DNA of 64,000 bases from Cupriavidus basilensis (GTDB taxonomy: Bacteria; Pseudomonadota; Gammaproteobacteria; Burkholderiales; Burkholderiaceae): positions 3,162,001 through 3,226,000 of the forward strand of contig NZ_CP010536.1 in NCBI RefSeq assembly GCF_000832305.1, given 5' to 3'. Of this stretch, positions 54,501 to 59,462 are shown one piece after another. Both the position numbers and the translations under genes were made by a program. A model generated the notes under the pieces. It was not told the origin of the DNA. It did no database searches and saw only the letters and a list, made by a program, of their open reading frames with translations. Within the stretch, counting starts at the first letter, position 1, and the number at the start of each line of letters is the position of its first letter.

Positions 54501-56192
54501 GATCCAGATATTGGCGTTGTTGAGCAGCTTGCTGTCGCGGTTGAGCGGGGCGTCGCGCTGCTCGTTGCCCTGCACGTTGATCATGACGTTGTTGGATTCC
54601 ATCGCCACGCTGACGCCAACCGCGCCGGCCACGTCGATCGCGGCGCGCTCGGCCACCCGCGTGCGGCGCGCGGCGCCCACCATCACCTGGCCGCCGGTGG
54701 CAAGCGTCATGGAGTCGGACTGGAAATCGACGTCGCCGCTGGAATCGATCTTCACCAGAGACTGGTCGCGCCGGTTGTAGGCGCCGTCACTTGGCCGGGC
54801 CGAGTCCTTGATCAGCATGTCGCGCTGCGCATCCAAGGCTGTTGCGTTGCTGTTGTCGAGCAGGATGGCGCTGACGCTGCCGGGCGCCAGGATCACCCGG
54901 CTCTCGGCGTCACCGACGGCGTTCAGGTGCAGCGTGCCGCGCGTGTTGACCGAGGTGCTGGACAGCGCCACGCCGGACTGCTGCACGCTGCGGCCAACCA
55001 GCGTGATGTCGCCGGTCGCCGCCTGGAGAAAGCCGCTGTTGCTCACGCGGCCTGCCAGGCTCCCGGCATTGCGCTGCACGCTGACCTCGTTGCCACGCGT
55101 GCTCGAATCCTGGTTGGCATCGGTGCCAACGCCCTTGCGGATGATGAAGCTATCGCCGGCAGCCAGGGTGACCTGCCCGCCAGGCGTGGAGATGGAGCCG
55201 TGGTTGTGCGCTTCGCGCCCGGCCAGGAGTACATAGCCGCCACCTTCGGTCACCGACTGCGGCTTGCGCGTTTCGATGCGCGCGCCGGCCTGGACGATCA
55301 CGTCGCCCGTGGCATTGCCGTTCGATGACGTGCTCGGGGTGCTGACCAGGTCGTTGGCAAAGGTCGGCACATAGCCGACACCCAGCGCATCGCTGTACAG
55401 ACCCTTGCGCAATTGCGAATCCGTCATGCCCGCTGCCGCCGCCACCAGGTTGCGCGTGTCGACCTGGCTGCTGCCCGAGAACACGATGCCGTTGCGGTTG
55501 ACGATCATCACTGTGCCGTCGGCCTTGATCTGCCCCTGGATCTGGCTGGGCCGCGCCTGCGGATCGTTAACGCGGTTGAGCACCGCCCAGCTCGGCTGCT
55601 GGTCGAACTGCACCGTCGTGTTACGGCCGACATTGAAGGTCTCCCAGTTCAGGATGGCCTTGTCCGCGGTCTGCCGCACGGTAACCTGCGTCCTGCCGTC
55701 GACGATCTTCTGCCCGGTGTCCTTGTCCAGCGGCCTCGCATTGATCCAGCCCGCGGTGAGGCTGTTGGTATCCACCTTCAGGCCGCCTTCGGCCAGGCCA
55801 TCGGGCACCGACGCATCGTTCATCGCGGCCTGCCGCGCAGCGGCCTGCGCGGCCTGCATGGCAGCGATGCCGCGCGCGGCCACGTTGAGGTTGTCGATGG
55901 AGCGTTGCAGTTGTTCGTTAGCGCGTTGCTGTTGCGCCTGCGGGTTGGTAAGCGATGCGGCGGGCTGGCCGTTGGGCAGGCGGCCGGTTGCCGCCGCCGT
56001 GTCCTGCATCAGGTTCTTTTGCGCCATCCAGGCGCGGCTGAAGGCTTGTTGCGCATGCGCGCTGTGCATGCTGCCACCGGCTGCCACGAGCAACGCGATG
56101 GCGTGGGCCAGGGGTCGGATCGTGAGTACCGTTCTGCTGAATCGCGTTGTCTGTCGCGAGGGCATCTTCTTGTAGTGAACGCGCATGTTCAT
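42588..56192 (-). CDS. giant filamentous haemagglutinin-family exoprotein (DUF3739)
   Basis: A 4534-residue, roughly 460-kDa surface or secreted protein. A long N-terminal signal region (MNMRVHYKKMPSRQTTRFSR, then a hydrophobic core) ends near residue 47 at SAHA. The two-partner secretion domain (Haemagg_act, PF05860) follows at about 140-330 with NWETFNVG, the asparagine-rich VLNRVNDP and NRNGIVFSG. The rest is low-complexity beta-helix-type repeat sequence, Gly/Ala/Asp-rich, and the last 600 or so residues carry the DUF3739 region typical of this exoprotein class. Cysteine is almost absent. Such proteins cross the outer membrane through a TpsB porin, which is not in this window. The start at 56192 has GGAAG upstream; 56204 does not. 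FecR and sigma genes lie upstream on the same strand. Confidence 0.9.
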   Translation of the reverse strand: MNMRVHYKKMPSRQTTRFSRTVLTIRPLAHAIALLVAAGGSMHSAHAQQAFSRAWMAQKNLMQDTAAATGRLPNGQPAASLTNPQAQQQRANEQLQRSIDNLNVAARGIAAMQAAQAAARQAAMNDASVPDGLAEGGLKVDTNSLTAGWINARPLDKDTGQKIVDGRTQVTVRQTADKAILNWETFNVGRNTTVQFDQQPSWAVLNRVNDPQARPSQIQGQIKADGTVMIVNRNGIVFSGSSQVDTRNLVAAAAGMTDSQLRKGLYSDALGVGYVPTFANDLVSTPSTSSNGNATGDVIVQAGARIETRKPQSVTEGGGYVLLAGREAHNHGSISTPGGQVTLAAGDSFIIRKGVGTDANQDSSTRGNEVSVQRNAGSLAGRVSNSGFLQAATGDITLVGRSVQQSGVALSSTSVNTRGTLHLNAVGDAESRVILAPGSVSAILLDNSNATALDAQRDMLIKDSARPSDGAYNRRDQSLVKIDSSGDVDFQSDSMTLATGGQVMVGAARRTRVAERAAIDVAGAVGVSVAMESNNVMINVQGNEQRDAPLNRDSKLLNNANIWIDRRTLVRVAAGTNGYATERMYTGGGLLEVSGYLSTGGHSIGEWAAQGGTVGFSGGELVTQAGSRINVSGGSLNVQSGIIKQTWLRGADGGLYNLATAPADNLYTGLYRGFENAHARWGKNTTEYFLSPLIAPGERLENGYTLGRDAGRVVVGTQSAVLEGNIDTTVFQGDRQREARDGSLDGYRQSQIAAPRAGQLIVGQLTPIYDSKTGMLRDSPQALVKQVDIGVVQGIADGLAMTDALPDERKGKLRLDAGWINGLGLGALRVYARDGIDVGAAVQVAAGGDLALHATQVDARADLAARGGRIALGNMINQYTSSAGGAWLDVPVAAVPAKGYTPGVSVGQGVTLDGRGLWSNLELDFTRIGGLPYVNGGAISISSTGDVTLGTGSVLDVSSGAALLAGNKVQGGRGGNITLLSNQNDVAGNGSGALRMNGELRGYGAKGGGTLTIDTGVGIAIGGGLLADSGLLPAGQSVSVNLTLAQSVTLPAGTVLASDFTYTADTVAPGQAMQGNPLFSATRKVTLQAPWLVPRGTTWNFAVIDDKGRFYSNGNIAPAGTVLVASSGDLAPGYVVPADVFPNGIPVPDFNSTLLAGTPLPKDVVLAEGARLLAGTKLPGAVAVKPLLVIGNEVFQSGFSRYAVAAQQGVQVARDASVAVAMPVLRFDAAVGHAVASGADPAQVLERWLPPLWQEDPRKATLAQRGGADLALSAGSVYTQAPLVVGEGATVTVDPGRALTLQGNGQITVEGTLNAWGGNIALLPGKLGTGNQADRPNGTADAMSIWIGSNAVLDAAGRAATAIDARGNAYGKVGQGGTIEIGARHNPDATQVDAADAFVVVRPGARIDASGASARLDLPGLGATQVASDGGVIALSSLRGLFLDGSLRAAAGGQGAAGGTLALNLETPAYGPVDNYTQKSPSVDDAVRAARELVLAQTQGATALAAGLRPGARDAALAYGAGRIGVDRIGAGGFDNVALLANGMISFDGNVNLALGQSLRLTTSAIALAEHAAAGSQVSLAAPYVRLAGTTRVAPDFYYMPNPARSTASVPLVSQGTRLQVEADLLDLVGTTQIGVRGVIKRNADSSLAVERGAFDATTLRSRGDLRMYRTASLSVPGNLTLAAAQIYPGMGDSGSVIVGQRSFIDNYGNIQREFDPARHLDIERVGDELPAMPYSVFGRLSFGAPTINQGGVVRAPLGNLELGSTGYGAVTERLNLLPGSVSSISANGLVMPYGGSLDGLSYMHDGNDVVFSGVGNGPAITLAGKTIDVRQDAVLDLSGGGTLTGAAFLAGRGGSVDARMNPLVQVGARGGFTLPGLSTNPVYAIVPGVQPGYAPVVAEKGASDPAIGRQITIGAGVPGLPAGTYTLLPSTFALLPGAFRVELNGLGNGTLAGAGAMAMRNGSYAAAAQLGVANTGIRNAVPTQVFLTPADVLRSYSQYNETSYADFALAQAAREGVPRAQLERDAKTLRFSFAPSAPRAAGDEPVLRFAGRTLYAPAVGGFGGSALMMGGTSYEILAAGAAPTPGFGGTSLYAADINAIGASRIGIGALPAVRYVDFYGSRQRANIATFDGGAGSIFLREGAVLKAAEVYLVTNAKSGGIFVEQGGGINTLGQGKAAWDSTSGYVYDPGAVSVLAVSNGWLDMLAPGYSADPMRGAGRIDIGGCGAGTVCHGTTPLYSEGTIAASTDQSFNLRDAARYGTRNLLLSVGGINAGNQATLADLAARNALPPGLTLNQDVLDRLLKGDTSTGAPALENLALTARDALRFYDSVALSTIDPATGKSSLARLVLGTPAIQGYGNADALARIHTDILVWNGATNAPGLVATGGAGTGSGRLQVDAKQIEFGYGPNSRPDTIHAMDRMVLGFAQVDLNASERITANQKGSLAVYQSQGAWDDATKGYAYSGGNLNLNTPLLTGQAGSVNKITAGGDIRLTAPAGAAAPALSGKALAEALGAEIALNGNSVALDSTVVLPSGKLTVSAERDVVLRDGARLDLAGRKLDFYDVSKYSWGGDVVLESRAGDVRQAAGALIDVSAKENRAGKLTVLALGAGAGTIDLRGSVLGGSSGHYDAGGTLVPYAAGGSDIRAQQIADFTGLNQRLNEGKLSGIRSFQLKQGDLAIGDELKAREISVSVDGGKLTVTGTIDASGEQVGSIRLAARNGVTIGGGALLDAHGTVLRVDSYGQVIEAPNRATIEINAGTGRLTLESGARMDLRAGTGAGAQSLGTVELNAPRLGGATGTDIDIDASGALRIDGARSIAVNGFWSYKDAAWGTDPMADGRPYQVINQAYLDAKHADSLVFMGNALANGDLMNRKLAGLRGYADAFHLRPGVEIVSATPDGDLHIDGDIDLSRYRYASVNPRTQQTGVYGSGEAGALVLRAGGNLNVYGSLTDGFDASALPVTPDDQGWVLVKGRVPWGGDVVIPQGQMVTLAEDTFFLSGRTLNYDLPIKAVNLRPGTVLPARATLASDLVLPAGTVLGGAVRDAQGKVVQAAGTVLSQPLTLASGMQLDAGNRLAGGASVAAMTWPAGVPLPQTGTSVDTAPGVYLANALVLRKGAVIPSETVVKLPDDAVMVSLRPGDASGNQGRNWALAPMLPEGSQSWSVRLVSGADTQAADTRALQTRSKQASMLLADTHYGLVSVNVVLPGTGLPGEYVWGGDSLEFSGIEPGTPINLDEWGGEEEVKKFNDLGYGLVVVKVKDGTPPVYRAQMQPARQQLFSVLRTGTGDLDLISGGDFTMTSPFGVYTAGTQSAGVGAAYNLPRATAFDGTLLGPDGTTFVPYIDGGSQSLYRAWYPEHGGNVLVRAQGDVKGDLIGAGGNQGRVDAIGTIRPHLGATAVGNWLWRQGTGSAVTGAEGVPTAWWVNFGSYVAGPKDGYALFSGAPFLTGFTGIGTLGGGNLVLEAGGDAGMLSSRMTATSSYMARSQGLNLAVASTGRVSADGKQLTLAGGGDLDIRIGGGLNPVAEVRSFASQTGDATPATRYSGGYGELNSTFVNLRGALRVEAGSVGGIELRFDRADPAESRAYDVYKATSSIAGGGPVLVPGDAGVRIDARGDLVLGGVGDPGRVALVNNGTPFRANGASYTGDGWTWFSLWTPGTAIDLFSAGGNLTPSMAAADSGTGGNHAATDGRFMMPSVLRAVAPSGSFYYGNSSTGAVDGTNRPVQYNATLMLAPSPVGPQYAHTGPGQLELLAGDSIYAGGYGITQSGADATALPNPFNAAFSGSTVKINYGTLKLSNISPDGLAAGVFLANNGGAGSYQAYPLFSFTPPTASGYAVPGSQPARFYAVDGDIVGLRTGSIISRANGVGSALTFGNWYEGGGPVAIRAGRDLVNAGTALGESEDLPVDGHGWYLPPRRGDGTLAEKPTSVLNATARGNLIVHNNADDVSVVSAGRDIRFSNFYVAGPGLLEVTAGRDLYMADRAELKSIGPVANVTPGDRGSGASIAVAAGVGRNGLDFNAFARRYLDPANQADAGRALADQPGKVVAVYGGELKLADWLRAQFGYAGDEAGAPAYLQGKQAELDSARQQALAAGAAAANRDLRREYGLASQLHLVNWLSGRFGGHNGLGLHFDAASMDARQFFAALPPEQQRAYLRNVYYAELKAAGREYNQAGGPREGSYLRGREAIATLFPTHDAQGNALAYQGDLTMFSSANYYAPVSGALATKRPLKGVTYLRRDEYKAAGNPYNIGVYDLLDAGIHTDFGGDVDIMTPGGRTLVGVDGGFIPGEGSGVLTQGAGEVQIYARDSILLGQSRIFTTFGGNILAWSAQGDINAGRGSKSTVVYTPQRRLYDNIGLVTLSPTTPNTGAGIATLNPVPEVPPGDIDLIAPLGTIDAGEAGIRVSGNVNLAALRVVNAENIQVQGKATGIPVLAAVNVGALTNASAAASQAVSAAQDALQRERTAARQGLPSIFTVRVLGFGTDADEAAPKAREGARAAPAGYDPNGVVQVLGQMELSESQLSQLSATERRNLQR

Positions 56193-56556
56193 TCTGGCTT
56201 CCATTCCCGTCTAGCTCATTCGGCGTGGCCCGCTCGCCCGGCATTGCTTGGCATTGCTCGGCGAACGGGCACTGCGATCATGTCCATCGATGGCAAGCGC
56301 CGTCGATGCTCCTGGGATCTAGACCGTTGGGCGCGGGGGAATCGGCAAGGTTTTATTTGAAGATTTCGTGACAGGGGGATGGGGGAAGGGGTCGTTAAGC
56401 GGGCTTCCGGTTACTGCCGACGTGGGTGGGGCGGAATTTTGTTGCTTTCAGCTGCTGACGCGGCTGCTCGGTGGCGGCATCCCTGCTCATTCACACATCT
56501 GCCGGTACCGGTCCGAATCACCACGATATATCACGTCATGATGTTTTTGTGATGGG

Positions 56557-56610
56557 GTGGGCGCGGTGGTGAATCCCTCAGAACAATTCCGGCGGTGCCA
56601 CCGCGCCCAC
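56557..56610. repeat. 13-bp perfect inverted repeat
   Basis: Arms GTGGGCGCGGTGG (56557-56569) and CCACCGCGCCCAC (56598-56610) around a 28-nt loop, between the exoprotein and fecR-like genes. It has no U tract, so it looks more like an RNA structure or regulatory site than a terminator. Confidence 0.6.
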
Positions 56611-56757
56611 GACGAAAACGGGACGCCCGCAGATTCGTGGCCGGTCAAGCCGGTACCGGCAGATGCCCGCCAACACTCCGGTCCGTACGACGAAACCAAC
56701 GAGGCTGACAAGCCCGATTGCTCTGCCCCCGGCAGGGTCGACTTTCTTCTCGTTAGT

Positions 56758-56836
56758 CTTCTTTGCCGACGCAAAGAAGAGTGACCGGCAGCCCCCGCAG
56801 GGGGATGTCGTATGGCTGTTGGTTCCAAAAACCAAC
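56758..56836. repeat. three-hairpin repeat-like cluster
   Basis: Three perfect hairpins in 79 bp: CTTCTTTGC/GCAAAGAAG with a CGAC loop, CCCCC/GGGGG with a GCA loop, and GTTGGTT/AACCAAC. I recall very similar intergenic strings (CTTCTTTGCGTCGGCAAAGAAG and a nearby AACCAAC stretch) in other beta-proteobacterial genomes, so this is probably a copy of a dispersed non-coding repeat. That recollection was not checked. Confidence 0.5.
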
Positions 56837-57004
56837 GCCGCCAAGAGAAACGAAACCGCGACCAACCCTGCGGCACGATGTCTTCACGCTCACCGCAACA
56901 CCAACCCCAAGCCCTTCATCGGGACCAAGAGCGCTCGCACGCATCCTGCTGAAGCGCATGCGCGCCAATCGCCAATCAAGTTCCAAACGGCATGGAACGC
57001 CGCA

Positions 57005-58006
57005 CTAACCAAGCAACACGATCCCCCCCGGCAACGACCGCACCTCCAGCCCAAGCGAGCGCTGCATCTGCGCAATCGCCTTATCCAGCGACCGAATCTG
57101 AAACCGCCCCGTCACATGCCTGCCCGCCACCCGCGTATCCAGCAGCACCACCCTACCCGGCCGATAGCGATTGATCTCCTCAACCACCTCACGCAACGGC
57201 GCATCGGCAAACCGCAGGTAGCCATCCCGCCACGCCGGCATCCCTGTCGGATCGACACGCAGGATGCGCCCGAGCGCAGCACGATCGTAGCTGAGTTGCT
57301 GCTTGCCGCTCAGCGTCGCGATGCCTGTGGCATGCGCCACCTGCACGGTCCCCTCGACGCAAGTCACGCATGCGCCGGCAGGCGTGAGCCGCACTTCGAA
57401 CCGGGCGCTCTGCGCAAACGCGCGTCCCGGCCCGGCGACGACCGCGAACGGCCGCGGCGCATTCAGGGTATCGACGGCGGCTTCGCCGGCGATCAGGTCG
57501 ATGCCCTGCACACGCCCCGCTCCGGAGCGCACGGCAATACTGGTGCGCGTATTGAGCTCGACGGTGACATCCTCGGCCAGCGCCAGCCGGCGTTGCTCGC
57601 CGGTCGCGGTGCGGTAGTCCGCGCGCATCTCCTCCACGGAAGGCCACAAGCCCAGCGGCGGCCGCATGACGGCCACCGTCGCCGCGGCGGCCGCCGCGCT
57701 CATGGCGCCGCCGAGAAATGCACGCCGCTGCCAGTTCGGCGCGCGCGGCGTCCCGGCAAAACGCAGGCTGGCCGGGTTGCGGGCCACCACCAGCCGGCTG
57801 GCCTCGCCCAGTTGCGCCCATCGCTGCCGTGCCACGGACAAAGCCGCCTGGTTGGCGGGATCCGCCATGCACCAGCGCCGCAGCGCGGCGCCGTCGGCCT
57901 GCGTCATCTCGCCCGCCGCCACGCGGCGCACCCAGGCGAGCGCCTGCCGCTCGATCGCGTCAAGCGTGCGTTCCGGTTGTAGCGCAGGATTCATCATTCG
58001 TATCAT
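57005..58006 (-). CDS. FecR family anti-sigma factor
   Basis: A 333-residue FecR-type regulator. The N-terminal cytoplasmic domain (DUF4880, residues 17-66) has WVRRVAAGEMTQADGAALRRW and PANQAALSVARQRWAQL and should hold the sigma factor. A twin-arginine motif QRRAFLGG (93-100) runs directly into a membrane helix (97-114), as in FecR proteins inserted by the Tat pathway. The periplasmic part has a FecR domain (about 128-225, LALAEDVTVELNTRTSIAVRSG) and a C-terminal domain (260-333) that receives the STN signal. It lies 81 bp after the ECF sigma gene on the same strand. The likely signal partner is the STN-containing protein two genes upstream. Confidence 0.9.
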   Translation of the reverse strand: MIRMMNPALQPERTLDAIERQALAWVRRVAAGEMTQADGAALRRWCMADPANQAALSVARQRWAQLGEASRLVVARNPASLRFAGTPRAPNWQRRAFLGGAMSAAAAAATVAVMRPPLGLWPSVEEMRADYRTATGEQRRLALAEDVTVELNTRTSIAVRSGAGRVQGIDLIAGEAAVDTLNAPRPFAVVAGPGRAFAQSARFEVRLTPAGACVTCVEGTVQVAHATGIATLSGKQQLSYDRAALGRILRVDPTGMPAWRDGYLRFADAPLREVVEEINRYRPGRVVLLDTRVAGRHVTGRFQIRSLDKAIAQMQRSLGLEVRSLPGGIVLLG

Positions 58007-58087
58007 GGCATCAAGCGAGCCGCCACCGTGGTTTGCCCGTGGACATAGACAAGACGGTTGGGAAGCGACAGATCGGCATGCTTTTTT

Positions 58088-58612
58088 TCATCCATGCTTG
58101 GGGCTATGGGCCATGCAGTATTCATGAGCACGCTTGAGCTCCAGGCCGATCAGGCGCGGCGACACGCCGAAGCGCACCGCGGCCTCCTGGTTCGACAGTT
58201 CATCGACCCGCACCGCGAGAAAGATCGCCCGTCGGCGTGGCGGCATGCTTTCGATGAGGCGTGCAACGGCCTCGACCTCGTCACGCGCCGCAACCGTTTG
58301 CGCGGGGCCGGGCGCAGGGTCGGCAATCTCGGCCATGAGCGTCTCCATCTCTTCGGCGCTCATGTAACGGCGCTCGCGCTGCAGCCGGTCCAGCGCCAGG
58401 TTGGTGGCCATGCGCATCAGGTAGGCAGCCGGGCTCTTGACCGGATCGCCCTGCTCCTTGCGGTCTTCCAGGTGCACCCAGGTATCGTGCAGCGCATCGC
58501 TGGCGAGTTCGGCCGAGCCCAGGCGCCATGTCAGGCGGCGCTTGAGGTCGTCGTAGCGTTGCGCGAGCAACTCGCGCAGGCTGGAGCGGCTGGAGCGGCT
58601 GGAGTCGCTCAT
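58088..58612 (-). CDS. ECF-type RNA polymerase sigma factor (FecI-like)
   Basis: A 174-residue extracytoplasmic-function sigma factor. Region 2 is present (LKRRLTWRLGSAELASDALHD, then the -10 recognition segment SPAAYLMRMATNLALDRLQR) and region 4 (LIESMPPRRRAIFLAVRVDE, SNQEAAVRFGVSPRLIGLEL) completes the protein. It belongs to the iron-starvation/FecI group by region 4 pattern and by pairing with the FecR gene just downstream. The ATG directly follows the stop of the STN-TonB gene (TAGATG), so translation is coupled. The N-terminus has a Ser-rich repeat from three copies of GGAGCGGCT. It probably transcribes the exoprotein gene. Confidence 0.92.
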   Translation of the reverse strand: MSDSSRSSRSSLRELLAQRYDDLKRRLTWRLGSAELASDALHDTWVHLEDRKEQGDPVKSPAAYLMRMATNLALDRLQRERRYMSAEEMETLMAEIADPAPGPAQTVAARDEVEAVARLIESMPPRRRAIFLAVRVDELSNQEAAVRFGVSPRLIGLELKRAHEYCMAHSPKHG

Positions 58613-59329
58613 CTATCGGCTCGCCTGCCGGCCGCAGGGCGGCTGGCACGAGCCGGAGCGGGCCGCCGCCGCATCACAGCGCACCGGCTTGACCAGCAGC
58701 ACGAATGCCTTGGCCGGATCCCCGGGCGGCTGGCCCACATCGACGTGCTCCACGGTCTCGATGATGGCTGCATCGCGTGCCTTGTCGCCGGTGGTGTCCA
58801 GCAGGCGCGCGTGCGCAACGTGGCCGGCCGCGTTGAGCTGCACATAGAGCGCAAGGCGATATTCCCCGAGCGCGAGTGCGGGCCGCGCGCAGAGCGCCTG
58901 ATAAACCTGCGACTGCACAGCGCCGTCATATTGCCGCGCCGCGCTGGCCGGGGGCTGCGCGACGGCCGTGTCCGCGTAGCGCGGCGCGGGCACCAGCACA
59001 AAGGCGTCGGCCGCGGTTGCCTGCACGTTCAGCCCAGTGCCCTCGAGCATCTTGCGCAGGGCGTTTTCCGGGCTGAAGGTGCCATGGACGGCAGTCGAGG
59101 TTCGCCCCGCTGCCAGCTCGGAAGAAAAGAAGACGGACAGGCTGGTCTGCGCGTCGTATTGCGCCAACGCTTGCTTGAGCGGCTGGGCCGGCAGGTCGAA
59201 TGCCATCTCGCCCCCGGCGCGGTTGGCGGGCTGCTGGGCGCGGGTCTGCTGGCAGGCCAGGCATAGGGCCAGGACCGCCATATAGACAACCAGTGCGCGC
59301 GCACCGGGGGATGCGGCCAAACGTGCCAT
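58613..59329 (-). CDS. STN domain-TonB C-terminal-like fusion protein (VreA-like)
   Basis: A 238-residue periplasmic protein. A signal peptide (MARLAASPGARALVVYMAVLA) ends near TRAQ. Residues 43-113 form an STN domain, with FDLPAQPLKQALAQYDAQTS, SVFFSSELAAGR, GTFSPENALRKMLEGTGL and AFVLVP. Residues 140-216 resemble the TonB C-terminal domain (YQALCARPALALGEYRLALY, QLNAAGHVAHARLLDTTGD). There is no beta-barrel, so it is not a TonB-dependent receptor. This layout matches VreA of the P. aeruginosa PUMA3 signalling system, which sits beside sigma VreI and anti-sigma VreR. Its STN domain should signal to the FecR protein. Start choice is uncertain; 59404 is an in-frame alternative. The sigma gene begins immediately after its stop. 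Confidence 0.8.
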   Translation of the reverse strand: MARLAASPGARALVVYMAVLALCLACQQTRAQQPANRAGGEMAFDLPAQPLKQALAQYDAQTSLSVFFSSELAAGRTSTAVHGTFSPENALRKMLEGTGLNVQATAADAFVLVPAPRYADTAVAQPPASAARQYDGAVQSQVYQALCARPALALGEYRLALYVQLNAAGHVAHARLLDTTGDKARDAAIIETVEHVDVGQPPGDPAKAFVLLVKPVRCDAAAARSGSCQPPCGRQASR

Positions 59330-59462
59330 CACGATCCAATGCCATGTGCGTTGAGGAGTCCTTGCCGCATCGGGCGCTCGGCCCAAGTGCATATCCGTGC
59401 GCATCGTAGGGATCCAATGTGACGCCGCCGTGAATGCGTGGCGCCCACTGCCGTGACATGGC

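Larger units (their letters stand above)
56193..57004. other. 812-bp gap between exoprotein and fecR-like gene
   Basis: No credible gene. The exoprotein-proximal part has an AT-rich patch (56345-56375) with the minus-strand sequence CTGTCACGAAATCTTCAA and no firm promoter boxes. Further up are a 13-bp inverted repeat with a 28-nt loop (56557-56610) and a cluster of three hairpins (56758-56836) that looks like a dispersed-repeat unit. The region presumably holds the exoprotein promoter. The base composition is more uneven than in the neighbouring genes. Confidence 0.5.
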
